Assembly (NCBI GenBank): GCA_010015655.1 | Contig: ML976727.1 | Location: 332,673 to 396,672, forward strand | DNA length: 64,000 nucleotides | Source: Bimuria novae-zelandiae CBS 107.79 | Taxonomy: Eukaryota; Ascomycota; Dothideomycetes; Pleosporales; Didymosphaeriaceae | Direction: 5' to 3' | Part shown: one piece after another, positions 11,605 to 23,468 of the stretch | Layout: the number at the start of each line of letters is the position of its first letter | Position numbering within the stretch: position 1 is the stretch's first letter | Notes under the pieces: model-generated | Database searches by the model: none | Told to the model about the DNA's origin: nothing | The model's input: only the letters and a program-made list of their open reading frames with translations | Translations under genes and position numbers: made by a program

Positions 11605-14344
11605 ATGAATCCTGGAAAACAACCTTTCGACCCCTCCACCCCTGGGGAGTCGTCTTATAGCGGTCGCGACAATGGCCCGCCCCCGGGTTACATGACGGTG
11701 GGATCTGGTTCGACACCGGAAGCGGCCGCGCGTCTGATTTCCATGTTGGATCAGGACTCGGGCTACGGAGGAAGCATTGTGGATGGTGTTGGTGAAGACA
11801 GACCGAGCGCGCCACCCGCGCCCATCCTCCCTGGCAGCGGCAGCACGGGATCCGCCGAGCAAGATAGACAACGAAGCCATGTGCTACAGCTACGCTATAA
11901 TCAGAACAAGAACGCGCTTGGCCGGGCGATCCACGGGGCCATCGACATGCTGAAGAGCTTTCAAGAAGAGAATCTCAAATGGCCTGCACACTACCCTACC
12001 GTACCCGCCGAATCGAAACAGACTGCCCATATTCGTTCCCAGTCCAGACCCGGTCTAGCCCACACCCAGTCTGCGAATGCGACGGGCGACTTCCAACCAC
12101 CTCGATCTCCCGACCGACCGCGAGCTCCTCGCCGGGCAGGCACGTCCTTAGGGTCCGACTTCGACCCGGCAGAGTCGAGCGCTGCTGCGGAACGGGAGAA
12201 GAAACCAGAACCACGCCTCATCACGCCGCAGCTCGCACAGGATTTCTCCGTGTTGAAGCTTGAATTGCGCATGGGAGGACGGACACAGACCGATCTTGTA
12301 CACTCATTAGAAAAAGGGTCCATAGCTTCTCTTCTGGACGGTCAGATACAACAGAGTGTTCGTCATCTATATGCTATCAAAGAGAGGATCGAGGACACTT
12401 CGAGCAAGGTTCTGGTCACGGGTGATCTCAATGCAGGAAAGTCCACATTCTGCAACGCTCTTCTGCGGAGGAAGGTCCTACCGGAAGACCAGCAACCCTG
12501 TACAAGTATTTTTTGTGAAGTGCTCGACTTTCGAGAGAACGGAGGTGTGGAGGAAGTCCATGCCATACCACTTGGTTCGGTATACAACCGCCACGATGAG
12601 AGCACATACACTGTTTTCTCACTGAGCGACCTCGAAAAGATCGTCATAGACAACGAGCACTTTTCGCAGTGCAAGATTTATATCCAGGACATTCGCTCGG
12701 TCGACGAATCGCTACTGAACAATGGCGTGGTCGATATTGCACTCATTGATGCGCCTGGATTGAATTCAGACTCTGTCAAGACGACTGCCGTTTTTGCACG
12801 ACAAGAAGAGATCGATGTAGTGGTGTTTGTTGTTTCCGCAACGAACCACTTCACGGAATCGGCAAAGAACTTCATCTTCTCAGCAGCCCGCGAGAAGGCG
12901 TACATTTTCATGGTGGTCAACGGTTTTGATGTCATTCGCGACCAACAGCGATGTAAGGAAATGATCCTTAAGCAGGTTCACGGGTTAAGTCCAGCAACAT
13001 TCAAGGAATCGAGCGAGCTGGTCCATTTCGTCTCCAGCAATGCTATCCCAATGGCTGGTTCTCCCGATGGTGATGGTGATGACGATCCTTCCGACAAGGG
13101 CAAAGGCAAAGACCCCGAAAAGGAGCGAGACTTCAGCGACCTTGAGGCCTCATTGCGACGATTCGTTCTCGAGAAGCGGGCACGATCGAAGCTGGCGCCT
13201 GCGAAGACATATCTACTGAACGTTCTTGGTGACGTCCACAGCTTGGCTACAATCAATCGAAATGTCGCCCAGTCTGAACTAGAACGAGTAAAGAAAGAGA
13301 TGGATGCACTGGAGCCGGAATATGAAGAGTCCAAGAAATCAAGAGTAGAAGCTGGGGAGGCTGTGGATAGAATTGTCGAAGACACAACCTCCGAAGTTTA
13401 CGAACATACTCGGGACACCATCAACAGCTGCATCACCAAGGTAGGAGAACAAGACTTGGGCATTGAATACCCAGGCCTGCTCTCCGCCTATCAATACGCC
13501 GAAGATATCCGCGATTCCATGTTGCATGAGATCACAGAGACTGTACGACTGTGTGAAGAGCATGCTCGTTCGCAGGCCGCTCAGGGCTACAATGGCATCA
13601 AAAACCTGGGAATACTGCACCTTGGTAACATGCATGCCGATGTTATGTTCCGTCCCGAGAGGATGTTTAGGAAGTCGGTTCATGCGCTTGCTCGTCAGGT
13701 CGACATCGATATCGAAGTCTGGGACTTCTTCGATATTGCGAATCTGTGGGAACGCCAAGAGAAGGTTGCAGGTACGGGCATGGCCGTCACCGTAGCCGGC
13801 GTTGTCGGCGGACGTCTGGTGGGCGGTGTGGGCTGGCTAGATGGCGCTCTCGGCGCCGCGAAAATCGTTGGTTCGAACAACCTCCGGAGACTGATCATTC
13901 CTGGTCTCATTGCAGGTGGTAAGTTATGCACAGTCCTGGGGTTACTCGTCCAGCTCTCGAACCGGTTGCTAACAAATCATAATAGTTGCGATCGGCGTCT
14001 CCTACATCCTCGCCTCGGTTCCTAAGTCCCTACCCCATCGGCTCAGCGCGAAACTCTCAGCACAGCTGGCAGCTATCGATTATACGCATTCGAACGCCCT
14101 CCGCATCAGTTCTGAGATCCGCAAAGCATTGAAGGGACCCGCAAAGGAGGTCCAGATCGGCCTCCAGCGCAACGTGGAGAAGCTCCAACTCAAGAAGGAA
14201 GAGACCAGCAAGCTCAAGGCAGAGGCTGCAGAAGCCAAGAAGTACTTCTCGAATCTGTTCCGCAGCTCGCACGAGCTGCGCCAGAACGTGCAGCGCATCG
14301 ACTTGGAGGCTGGGCTCCCGGCTGCTGTTAGTGCGGGTTTGTAA
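11605..14344 (+). CDS. FZO1: Mitofusin, mitochondrial outer-membrane fusion GTPase FZO1
   Basis: Dynamin-like GTPase that tethers and fuses mitochondrial outer membranes. Two exons (11605-13918 and 13986-14344, GTAAGT...AATAG intron) give about 890 residues, the usual fungal size. After a disordered N-terminal region rich in Ser/Pro comes the G domain: P-loop VTGDLNAGKSTFCNALL (near 12420), switch DQQPCTSIFCEVLDF, G3 IALIDAPGLNSDSVKT and a G4-like MVVNGFDVI. A coiled coil follows (RVKKEMDALEPEYEESKKSR). Two hydrophobic segments near the C terminus (GMAVTVAGVVGGRLVGG and LIIPGLIAG/VAIGVSYILASVP, the second spanning the intron) form the membrane hairpin. The last ~100 residues are a second coiled coil, ending SSHELRQNVQRIDLEAG. 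Confidence 0.95.
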
Positions 14345-14847
14345 CTTAAGTAAATAGCTACGGGGATGCAAAAGCGGATGGGCTTTGGCTACATGGTGTT
14401 CTGGTGGGCATGTCTTCGGGTTGGCGCGAAGGTGTTTTGTGAGGGGCGTTTTCGGTGGCCAGCATGAAGCGATGTAAAGGAAAAGACCTCTTTTTTATGT
14501 GTACATATGTTTAATCAATACCCCTCTTGCCCTTTGTACGAATGTCACTCGTCGGTATCTGGTTGTTCTGCTGTTTCTCCTGGGGTTACACGCTGTATTG
14601 TATAGCTACCGAAATCCTCGTAGTGGACGTTAAGCTTTCGCGAGGGGATCTTACATGTGAAACATGATATAATTTACTTCATTCGTGATATCGTTGTATC
14701 CCTCAGTTATTTTCCGATTCACTTTTCACCTCGATGGTCCAATTCGAAAGGTAAACGCCAAGCAAGTACGCGGCTGCGGACCTCCGAGCGGGAACGTCAT
14801 CCGCATCCCCAGCTCAGGCAGCTCGCACGCATAACCTAAGCCCCTCG
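14345..14847. other. Intergenic region
   Basis: 500 bp between FZO1 and TUL1, both on +. AT-rich 3' flank, no supported gene. Confidence 0.5.
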
Positions 14848-14877
14848 ATGGCTCTCACGACTCCGCAACCACGCTGA
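14848..14877 (+). promoter_or_regulatory. uORF whose stop overlaps the TUL1 start
   Basis: A nine-codon frame (ATG at 14848, peptide MALTTPQPR) ends in TGA at 14875-14877. The A of this stop is the first base of the TUL1 ATG at 14877-14879, so the junction reads TGATG. The two frames differ. Such an arrangement would favour re-initiation after uORF translation. Whether the mRNA starts upstream of 14848 is not known. Confidence 0.5.
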
Positions 14878-17430
14878 TGGAAGTTCGCCGGGACCCGCGC
14901 CAGTTCCTGTTCTTCATCATCCTGCTCCTGCTCATCAACTCGCCCGAGCCACAGAACCCAGGCTTCAACGCGCGAACGCGCTACGACGAGGTCATCGACC
15001 GCGAGTGGCAAGAGCTCTACACACTGAATAGGACGGGATGGGGTGACTTTGACGCGAAGGAGAAAAAGTGGTTGAATATCACGGGGCTGAGGGAGGAAGA
15101 TGCATTTTCGTGGGATACGCTGGGCGATGTTAAGCGCAGGGCCCGGGAGAGAATGAGAGGCGTGTTGGGAGACAGGGCGCAGGGGTGGCTGGACGGGAAA
15201 ACGGAGGTCGGAAGTAAAGAGATGGTATACAAGAATATCTCGGGGTTCGTGCAGGGCGAGTGGGTGCGCAGCCCGTTGAGTCGTACGCGGTTTCCGATCG
15301 ATATGCTGAATACCACGGGGAACGTCCCTGAATTCGCGCCGCTTGCTGAGTTCGATCGGAATCTTACGGGGACACATGGCACCGTCAGATTGCATCTCAC
15401 CGAGCTGGATAGCAGGCAACGCACGGATGAGAACCGCACGATTAGTGAGCTCAAGGCGAAGGTAGTCGTTGGCGATGCGGACAGTTGGGGAGACAACTGG
15501 TGGGAGTTCAATCTCAATGGGGTGCACTATCCAGACTTTGGGGGAGCCGTGTTGACCACGACGAGCGAAAGGTAGGCTTGCGACTGCCCATTGTGAAAGG
15601 GCGGCTTCTAATGACAAGCATAGATTTGGCGGTATCTTCGCCCTTCCTCATTTACAACTGTCGCCACATCTGTACTCCAGCTCCCAGGGTCTACTCAACC
15701 GCACGATATACCAGACGATCCAGAATCAAATGGAAAGAGCTTTCCCAGTTTGGAATCCTTGGTCATCCGCCGTAGAAGGCGCTGCCGAGGGCGTCATGGG
15801 CGCGCACCATTGCGAATTCGTACTCTTCCTCCAAGAAGCGCCTGTACAATTCGTTGATCGGAGTCAGCACAAACTCGCCCGAGGACCTGATCTGGACTGG
15901 CTCGAAGATGAGCTCCGACACCCTACTGGAGCACACATTCCTCTCCACTCCCAGATGGCCATGGACATGATCGGCTTCTCGCCTGACTGTGGATTCGTCA
16001 TAGAGTCGAAAGGCCCTCCAGACTTCTCACCCTCCGAAGCCATGCATTTGCTCGGTCTGAAAACGGAGGAATTCAACGACGAAGCCAAGCGTAGCATTCT
16101 TGCTTTCGCAGTCACCCTAGCGTTCCAGCTCATGTTCATCATCAAGCAGGCCAAGGAAGCCGCAACGCCGTCCACACGGAATCGAATTAGTTTCTACACC
16201 ATCGCCATGATGGCTCTCGGAGACGGCTTCATGTTCCTCGCCTTGCTATTCCTGCATCTGTTTCTGGGCACCTCTCAGTTGCAACTGTACACCATCGCCT
16301 TCTTAGCGCTGTTCTTGGTTGTGCTGGAACTGCGGTTCCTGATGGACATCTGGACCGTCCAGGTCACAGAGCAGATGCGTCAAGACCGCCAGCAAGCCTC
16401 GACCTCACCACCCAGCCCCCAACCTCCGGCAACACCGGCTCCAATCCCCAATTCCCCGTCTCGAGCTCCTCCTCAAAGTGCCCCTCCCCCTGCCCCAGCA
16501 ACAAGCACCACACCTCCCCAACCCCCCGCTCGAACGCCATCACCCCCCATCATCGTCTCCTCCGACCAAGACGACATCCCTGGCAGCGAACCCCTCCTTC
16601 CCACGACCAACACCCCCGCCACAGCAACAGCCACAGCCCAAACTACGACGTCCCCAAGAGCCGAGCTCGGCGCCCTATACTCCCGCTACTGCTTCCTCCT
16701 CATCCTCACCTTCTTCCTCACCCTCCAATTCACCACGATGCGCGCCACCGCGCGCGCCTTCTACTTCAACTTCCTCACCTTCCTCTACCTATCCTTCTGG
16801 ACGCCCCAGATCTACCGCAACATCATGCGCAACTGCCGCAAAGCGCTCCGGTGGGACTTTGTCCTCGGGCAATCCCTCGTGCGGCTCGTTCCTATTGCCT
16901 ATTTCTACGCCGTCGAGGGGAACGTGCTGTTTAGCGCGACGGATGTGCGCGGGCTCGCTGTGCTTGTGGGGTGGGTGTGGGTGCAGATCGTCGTCCTGGG
17001 CTTGCAGGAGGTGCTGGGGAGTAGGTTTTTCGTGAGGGAGGGGTGGGCGCCGCCTGCGTATGAGTATCATCCTCTGCTAAGGGAGGATGAGGAGGGCGCT
17101 ACTATGCCGATTGGCTCCTCTTCCTCGTCCTCCTTCCCCAACACAACTTCCCCTGCTTCTGAAGACGCTCCTCACCTCCAGCCCAGCGAATCAAAAGGCA
17201 AGGGGAAGAAAGTCTTCGACTGCAGTATTTGCGCGACGGACATCGAGGTCCCGGTCATCCCGGCCGGTGGCAGCGGCGCGGATGTAGCGGGCTTGGGAGG
17301 TTTGACGCTGCAGCGCAGGGCGTACATGGTTACGCCGTGTCGGCATATTTTTCATACGCCGTGCTTGGAGGGGTGGATGAGGTATCGGCTGCAGTGCCCG
17401 AATTGTCGGGAGGTGCTGCCGCCGCTGTAG
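14877..17430 (+). CDS. TUL1: Transmembrane RING E3 ligase TUL1/Dsc1
   Basis: Catalytic E3 of the Golgi/endosome Dsc ubiquitin ligase complex. In fission yeast and Aspergillus this complex is needed for cleavage of the SREBP transcription factor and for membrane-protein quality control. Two exons (14877-15571 and 15624-17430) give about 833 residues. The N terminus MEVRRDPRQFLFFIILLLLI is a signal anchor; a large lumenal domain with NxT/S sites follows. Several membrane helices then appear (SILAFAVTLAFQLMFII, TIAMMALGDGFMFLALLFLHLFLG, AFLALFLVVLELRFL and others near 16690-17000). A Pro/Thr-rich insert sits near 16390-16660. The C-terminal RING-H2 begins FDCSICATDIEVPV and ends TPCRHIFHTPCLEGW...QCPNCREVLPPL. 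The SRE1 gene lies 42 kb downstream in this window. Confidence 0.93.
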
Positions 17431-17439
17431 ATACGCCCC

Positions 17440-17465
17440 TTACCTTACCTTACCTTACCTTACCT
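17440..17465. repeat. (TTACC)5 tandem repeat
   Basis: Five TACCT/TTACC units directly after the TUL1 stop codon, probably in its 3' untranslated region. The remaining gap up to 17929 holds nothing else I can support. Confidence 0.8.
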
Positions 17466-17929
17466 TTGTATAACAATCTTCCTTCTCTAAACATGCTCGG
17501 AGTAGTGACGTGCGTGAAGAAGGCTTGGTCATAGAAAGGGTTTCATAGGGAAGTGGGGTCAGGATGTGCACAGAGGGCAAAGCGTGTAGAAATATCTGAG
17601 AAAGTGATGTGTTTGATTAAGTACGCGAAGTGATGTGAGCTACTACTAGCGGTCTAGTGCGAACTTTTCATGGCGTCGTTATCCCCCAGCTCTCTCGCCG
17701 TGCCCATCAAGAAAACACATCGCAAAAAACGCCAGGTATTGCCAACCTAGCTGACGGAGGCAGAAAATGTGGTATCTCTAGTACGCAAAAAGTCCTCATT
17801 CCGTATGCTTTGCTTCCCTCTGACCCCAACTACCCAAAGTATCCTCGCACCAATATCGCAACTTTTGATATCGCCTTCGCATGTACTCTTCAAAAGCCTA
17901 GATGAAAGTGTGTGTGTGTACGTGTGTGT

Positions 17930-19679
17930 TTAGAACACGCGTCTCGCCGGGGCCGGCGTCGGACCCGGCACAGTCGTCGCCGTCGTGGGCTTGATGTTAC
18001 CAATATCGCACCAGTCAGTGCCCCCAGTTTTGATCGGCTGTCCACACATTAGCAACACTTCCTTCCAAGCACACAACGCGAGACTTACCAAACAAGTTAA
18101 ATGATGACACCACGAGCACCGATTGCGCCACTCGTAAAAGTTCCTCAACAGCAGGATAAACCCTACAAACACGAGTACGAGGAGGGCCGCGCGAATGAGC
18201 CACCACGCCCACCAGAACGGCTTACGCCCCTTGAAGAAACCCACGGGCTGCTTGACGAACTTCTGTAGTCCGGGGGCTGCATCCGGGCTCTGGTCGACGG
18301 TGGCGTAGGGCGGCTCGTCGCCGCCGATGCGCTCGCGCAGCGCCTGCGGGGAGTGCAGGATACATATGCCGAGGACGAAGCCCATGCAGAAACCGCCGAT
18401 ATGCGAGAAATTGTCGAGACCAGGGAGCAGGCCGAGCACGAAGGAGATGGCGATGTCGAGGAGGAGGAAGCAGAGGTCTTTGACGGGGGAGCGGCGCGTG
18501 CTCCAGTTGTACAGCAGGTCGAGCATGACAAGGGCGAGGATGCCGAAGAGGGAGCCCGACGCGCCGACTGAGGAGATGCCTTCGGCGGCATAGTTTCCGC
18601 CGAGGACGAAGCCGAATATGCCGGAGGCGAAGTAGACGAGTGCGAAGCGTAGCGGTCCGATTTCCTTTTCCATGTCCCGGCCTAGTGTGAGTTGGAGGAG
18701 CATGTTGAACCCGATATGGATCAGTCCTGCGTGCAGGAAGATGGGCGTGATGAAGCGCCACCACTGGTCGGGTTCCTGCGACTTCTTGGTCTCGCGGTCT
18801 GCCCACGAAAGGTCGGGATCTTGTTCGGGGACGCCGCCCATGCCGCAGAGCTGCGAGAGGGAGCAGACTGAGTCGGCGTTGGTGCTATTGGGACAGGGCC
18901 ACAGGGTGATGTGGTTGTCGAGGACGGGTTCGACGTAGTGCATGCAGGGCTGGTAGCGGGCGCCCATGTTAATGAGGACGTAGGGCGAGGGACCGATCAT
19001 GATGTTGAAGGGCTTCGTTTGGATGGGCGAGCCCGTTAATACTCCTGCAGTTGCTTGTCAGCATGGCGGTCTCTCTTAAAATGCTCGAAAACAGTCCTAA
19101 ATGGATCTTGGGCTTGTCTCACTCTGGGCTCAAATGCAAGTTGGACGTACCGTTCCTGATGAGCTCCCCTACGAAGACGCCAATCTGTACTGCCGTCAAA
19201 ATGTACACTACCCACGTAATTTTCCCGCTGAACCACCCCTTCTTCTTCTTCTTCCTCTTTTCTCTTGGCCGCCCTTCCGGATCCATCTGATACACGCCCG
19301 TCGCAACATGACTTGACCCCATCTTTCCTTGTTGTTGTTGTAGCGGGATCGCGTTCTGGTCGGCGAACGGATCAGCGTGTGTAGGTGCTGGCGCGTCGTA
19401 ACGCTGGTTGTACGGATGCGCCTGGTTGGTATACGGATCGGCGCCGTGATACGCCGTGTCGCTATACGCCGAAGATGCTCCTGTTTGGGTATGCGCGAGA
19501 TGGGCAGTCGAGGAGTAGTCGTGGTTGCTATCGTAGCGATTCCCGTCGTCAAAGGGCGATGATACAGGCGATATCGACTGTAGCGACTGTGCGGACGTAG
19601 TATGAGGCGGGGGTTGCGGACGCGAGGCTGGAGTGCTGCCTCCTGGGGTGAAGGAGGAGTAGTAGTCGTTGGCGGCCAT
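17930..19679 (-). CDS. Rhomboid-family intramembrane serine protease
   Basis: Polytopic serine protease with active-site motifs SVGASGSLFGILAL (catalytic Ser in GASGS, near 18545-18560) and SHIGGFCMGFVLG (catalytic His). The upstream HAGLIHIGFNMLLQ matches the rhomboid H...N oxyanion motif. The N-terminal ~150 residues are cytosolic, low-complexity and rich in Pro, Gln, Tyr and Ser. They end in a basic stretch (EKRKKKKKGWF) and a first membrane helix ITWVVYILTAVQIGVFV. The true ATG is taken at 19679 (MAANDYYSS). An intron near 19000-19150 joins the two large exons. A 51-nt intron near 18040-18090 has canonical ends but is in frame and stop-free. The extended N terminus resembles the larger fungal rhomboids more than the short Rbd2/RbdB enzyme of SREBP processing. 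Confidence 0.9.
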
Positions 19680-21182
19680 TGTTGCAGATTGGCCCGGCGT
19701 GGCGCGCGCTGTGCTCAACCAGCTCGGAGGTACAGACTTTACAGTCGCGGGCCGGAGTTGGCTGACGATCCTATAACAGGTGTGTAGGTGAGCGTCTGGA
19801 AGGGGGAGGCGTGACGGAGGGTGTGGTGAGCAGCCGGAGACACTGGTCGGAGTTCGTGGTTATGTTGACCTCTTGGAGATAATGGCTTTGTTGAACAAAG
19901 GCCTTGCGCAACAACAATCAGCGCAGGTAGCCGGGCACAATGTCGGAAGCGAGAAAAGAGCCAGAAACGACGGTAGGGTCACAGGCGCCTATATAGTATG
20001 CACTAAGTCTTGTGAGCTGAGCAGCGATACGCGGATCAGAGGCTGAACGAGCACTGCATACGACAACTTCAGGCAATGCCCTGACGCTACGCAAACGCAC
20101 CGCCCGGCCTTGTCCTACAGCCAATCGGACAAATGCGCCGTTGTGTAACCCCTGCTCAAGCTCCCTTCTGAAACGGAGTGATGGGCCCTTGTTGCTTTAA
20201 ATAATCAAATAATCCTGGGGCAAAGTCACCGCGAGTGACGGCATTCCTTATGCTTTGGACATTTTCCCATCGGAACGTATTGCACTGTGCTATTCGGAGC
20301 ACATTCACATAGCCAAGGAACATGCCCGCCTCGTTGCAGTTCACCTCGTCCATTGAAGCACAACATTGTGCAGCGTGAGCGTGTTCGTGTATGTAGACCT
20401 ATGTGGCGCCCAAATGCAGTGGCGGAGCTGAGCTAGCTGTGAATGTGGAGCCCATAGTACGCAAACCTTCTGCGGCTGTACTCTACAGCAATGTCCACCT
20501 TAAGACCTCACCAGCCTCACAGACTTTTGCAGTGACCATAAGTCTATGCACTACCCACCCTTTCTCACCTGCAGCCTCCAAGAAGTGTCCTAATCCTCTC
20601 GCGCACCGGAGATTTGGCAGCCTCGGGCATCCAAAAACCCAGCTGTCAGCGCTGCGAACTCCGTCCATTCAGCACCCAGGAAGGCTCAAAATTTCTCCAT
20701 TTACACTGTAAGCATGGGCGCTTTGCACATGCCATGACTTTCCAAGCGCGCCCTCGGAGATTTCTTGAATGGCATTAGAAGCAGGTCAGACCCTTGCAGA
20801 CGTGCCACGCTCGGGCAGCATCGTGCATTTCCTGTTCAGGCAACCTCGGGGCAGCATCACTTGGCCTAACTGTGCAAGGCTGAATTGGAAGATTGAGTGT
20901 CTATTGCTACTGAGAGATGAGAAACTTTTGTTCTACTGTCATACCGACAGTACATGAACTTGCTTGCCAAAAGTTGGATCCATATTGCCCAGCGATGGGC
21001 ATGCCATTCCGAACTGTCCTGGCCTTGTACTGTGCGATGACCTTCAAGGCTTCAATTCAGTCGCCTTTCGAACCCGCCCACTAATTTGTGGGCATGCCAT
21101 AAGCAAGTGAGTTTTATCCGTGTGACCTTCAAAATACAAAAGGAAATCATCCAGTCCTACCCTTCCAGACTGTTCTTCCTCT
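19680..21182. other. 1.5-kb intergenic region
   Basis: Long gap between the rhomboid and the zinc-finger gene. Apart from the HEHAH exon at 20156-20398 no coding, RNA or repeat feature is supported. Confidence 0.4.
20156..20398 (-). pseudogene. Orphan exon with HEHAH (zincin-like) motif
   Basis: A minus-strand frame of 80 codons follows an acceptor-like ...CACATAG and runs to a TGA at 20156. It begins VYIHEHAHAAQCCAS, which fits the HExxH zinc-protease pattern, and continues DEVNCNEAGMFLGYVNVLRI with four Cys in all, ending ITPFQKGA. It reads like a real C-terminal exon. Upstream on the same strand I could not assemble a continuous protein: a frame at about 20575-20640 (MPEAAKSPVRERIRTLLGG) ends in a good donor but is out of phase. 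It is either a small metalloprotease-like gene with exons I cannot resolve, or a remnant. The family is not recognised. Confidence 0.35.
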
Positions 21183-22824
21183 TCACCAACGTGAGAGCTT
21201 GTTTCTGTAGTTGAATGTGCCAGACACGCCGCCACCACTGATCTGCGCAGCGACCTTCTCCGGCTCTTTCCAATCTGGCGGCGTGCTAGACGAGTACTCC
21301 AGATACGTAATGGCTTGCGGCGCCTCGGATGGCGCGTATTTCACCATCTGTCCGGTGGCTGCATCTCTAATCTCAACCGTTTTGTCTGCAATGTGGTCAG
21401 GGCGCACTTTCTCCTTGACGCTGAGGAAGCCACCGGTGAGCTTGTCCAGGAAGATGTTGAAGTCGGTCGCTTTGTTCACCAGGCACCTAGACCCGCGGGA
21501 TTGGCAGTGACACATCAGGGCGGTTATAGAGTCGAAGTACTTGAGACAGTACGGACACTTGGCGCGATTCACTCGGTGACTCGTGAGGATGTGGTCCTTC
21601 ATCTCGGATACCTCGTTGAAGGTCTGCCTACAATGTCGTTAGCTTCAGATATTCAAGTCTATGTCAAGGAAAGTCGCAATTTGGGACCTACTCGCAAGGG
21701 AAGGGGCAGAAATATTTTTGAATCAACGCATTGTAGAAGGGCTCCGGGTTCCAGTCCCTGCTCAACGGATCCCAGATACGGGTGCTCATGATGTTTATGC
21801 CATGCTGTTGGACTGTTTGGTGGTCTGCGGCTTCGATCGTGAATTCCTTCGCGGGCGGCTGTGTTGGCTTTGCACTCGGGAAGAGCTGTTTGGCCGACCG
21901 ACCACCCCATGCTTTAGTTTGACTGCCCGCAGCAGTCTCTGTCTCGGAACCTCCCAGTGTCTTTCCACTCAAGCTCGACGTTATGGTCGACCCACTAGTG
22001 TTGCGGTCTCGGGGCAGAGTTGGCCATAGAACGGTCGGCGGAACGGGTGTCTCCTCCGGTTCCTCCGGCTGAAGAGCCTTGAAGGCGATTTTCTGGGCTT
22101 CATCCTCTTCTTCTTCAAGCGGGTTCTCGAGGCCAATCCCACCCTCCTCCTCTTCATCCAATGCGGCATCGAACTGGCTCAGTTTTTGCATGAAGCGGTC
22201 TTTGTATCCGCCATCACTAAGGAGATTGCTGATGAGTTTCTTGTGGACCACATGACCGGTGAATTGATGTTCGCTGATAACCTTGCAGTAGCCCTGGTCT
22301 CTTTAGCATACATCCTACGGACAGGACTAGGTCGAAAGCCTGCGTGCCATGCGCTACCGAAGGACCGTTTGGCGAACATCTAATTCGTCTCGAGCTATTT
22401 TCCTGCGGTCATACTTACAAACTCAAGATGCTCAATCAACATTGCTGATGCAGGAAACGTCTCACCGCATCCAATGCAGGGCAGTTTCTGCTTGACCTTG
22501 TGGCTCTATAACCACAACAATTAGCATTGGTGTATATCCATCAGCTTGATGAGAACTTACTAGTTCTATGTGCCGCTGTAGGCCTGACCTACTCTTGAAC
22601 TCTTCACCGCACACGCGGCACGCCTTGTTATGCTTCTCCGGCGTGAAAGCTTTGTGAAGAGCAAGGTCGTCATAGGACTCGAAGTCCTTATCGCACAGTG
22701 AGCAGTAATCATGCTCCTCAGCCTCCTTCTTGTGCCGGTGCATTTGGCGCACAGTGGCGAACGAAGCCGGACAGTCGGGGTAAGTACAAGGGACGCCATT
22801 GATGGGCGTCAGTGATGCAGGCAT
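21183..22824 (-). CDS. C2H2 zinc-finger protein
   Basis: Probable nucleic-acid-binding protein. The first exon (start 22824, MPASLTPINGVPCTYPDC) holds three C2H2 fingers: CTYPDCPASFATVRQMHRHKK, YCSLCDKDFESYDDLALH and CRVCGEEFKSRSGLQRH. A 54-nt intron leads to a fourth (CIGCGETFPASAMLIEH). A central acidic, Pro-rich region follows (about 21690-22250). The last exon adds CPYCLKYFDSITALMCHCQSRGSRC and a conserved end, ITYLEYSSSTPPDWKEPEK...FNYRNKLSRW. The frame breaks near 22420: IEHLE is followed in another frame by CKYDRRKIARDELDVRQTVL, and no intron of normal size bridges them. The next junction (into DQGYCKVISEHQFTGH) also needs a weak donor. Regulatory target unknown. Confidence 0.8.
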
Positions 22825-23468
22825 CGTGGTCGAGACGTGGCCGAGACGGGCTCGAGCCGCAACCTTCGAGGGCGATTGGGTAGAAGAAGAGTTGTAGCTG
22901 GGTGGGTGGCAGAGCGAGAGTTCTTATATTTGTAGCTAGCGGTTGGCGTCTTGTGTTACGAAATGAAGGTGAAGGACGGAAGCAGGTAGCTAGGCAGACG
23001 CCGGAGTGATAGCGAGCGTTTGCAGCTAGTGAGGGCTTTGTCGGTGAGACTAGAAATAGGTGAGAGTGGAAGGTGCGGGTTGCGCTACTAACGAAGGAAG
23101 TGCAAATGGGGAAAGTACAATGTCAACACCTCAACAAGCCAAATGCGATGGGTTTATCCTGGCGGGGTGTGTAGAGGAAAATGTAAAGTTCATGTTTTTG
23201 TTCTTCTTAATGTATGCAATATGTGGTTCTGCCTAATGTGTGGTTAGTTAGACTAGGATTCAAGTGCAATCCACTCACAGGCAGAAAAGTGTTGACTGTG
23301 CTGACAACATCTCAACAAGATCACATACACAGCGCACTCGTGGATAATTTGGCAGGTCATACTAGCCTTTATGATACGTCTATTCTCGCGCTATATACAC
23401 CTTGTGTTGGTATTCGAGACTACATGCCCAATGGCCAATTTTCATTACTCCATTTTGCGCACAACTAC
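22825..23468. other. Intergenic region
   Basis: 640 bp between the zinc-finger gene and cyanase. No supported feature. Confidence 0.5.
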
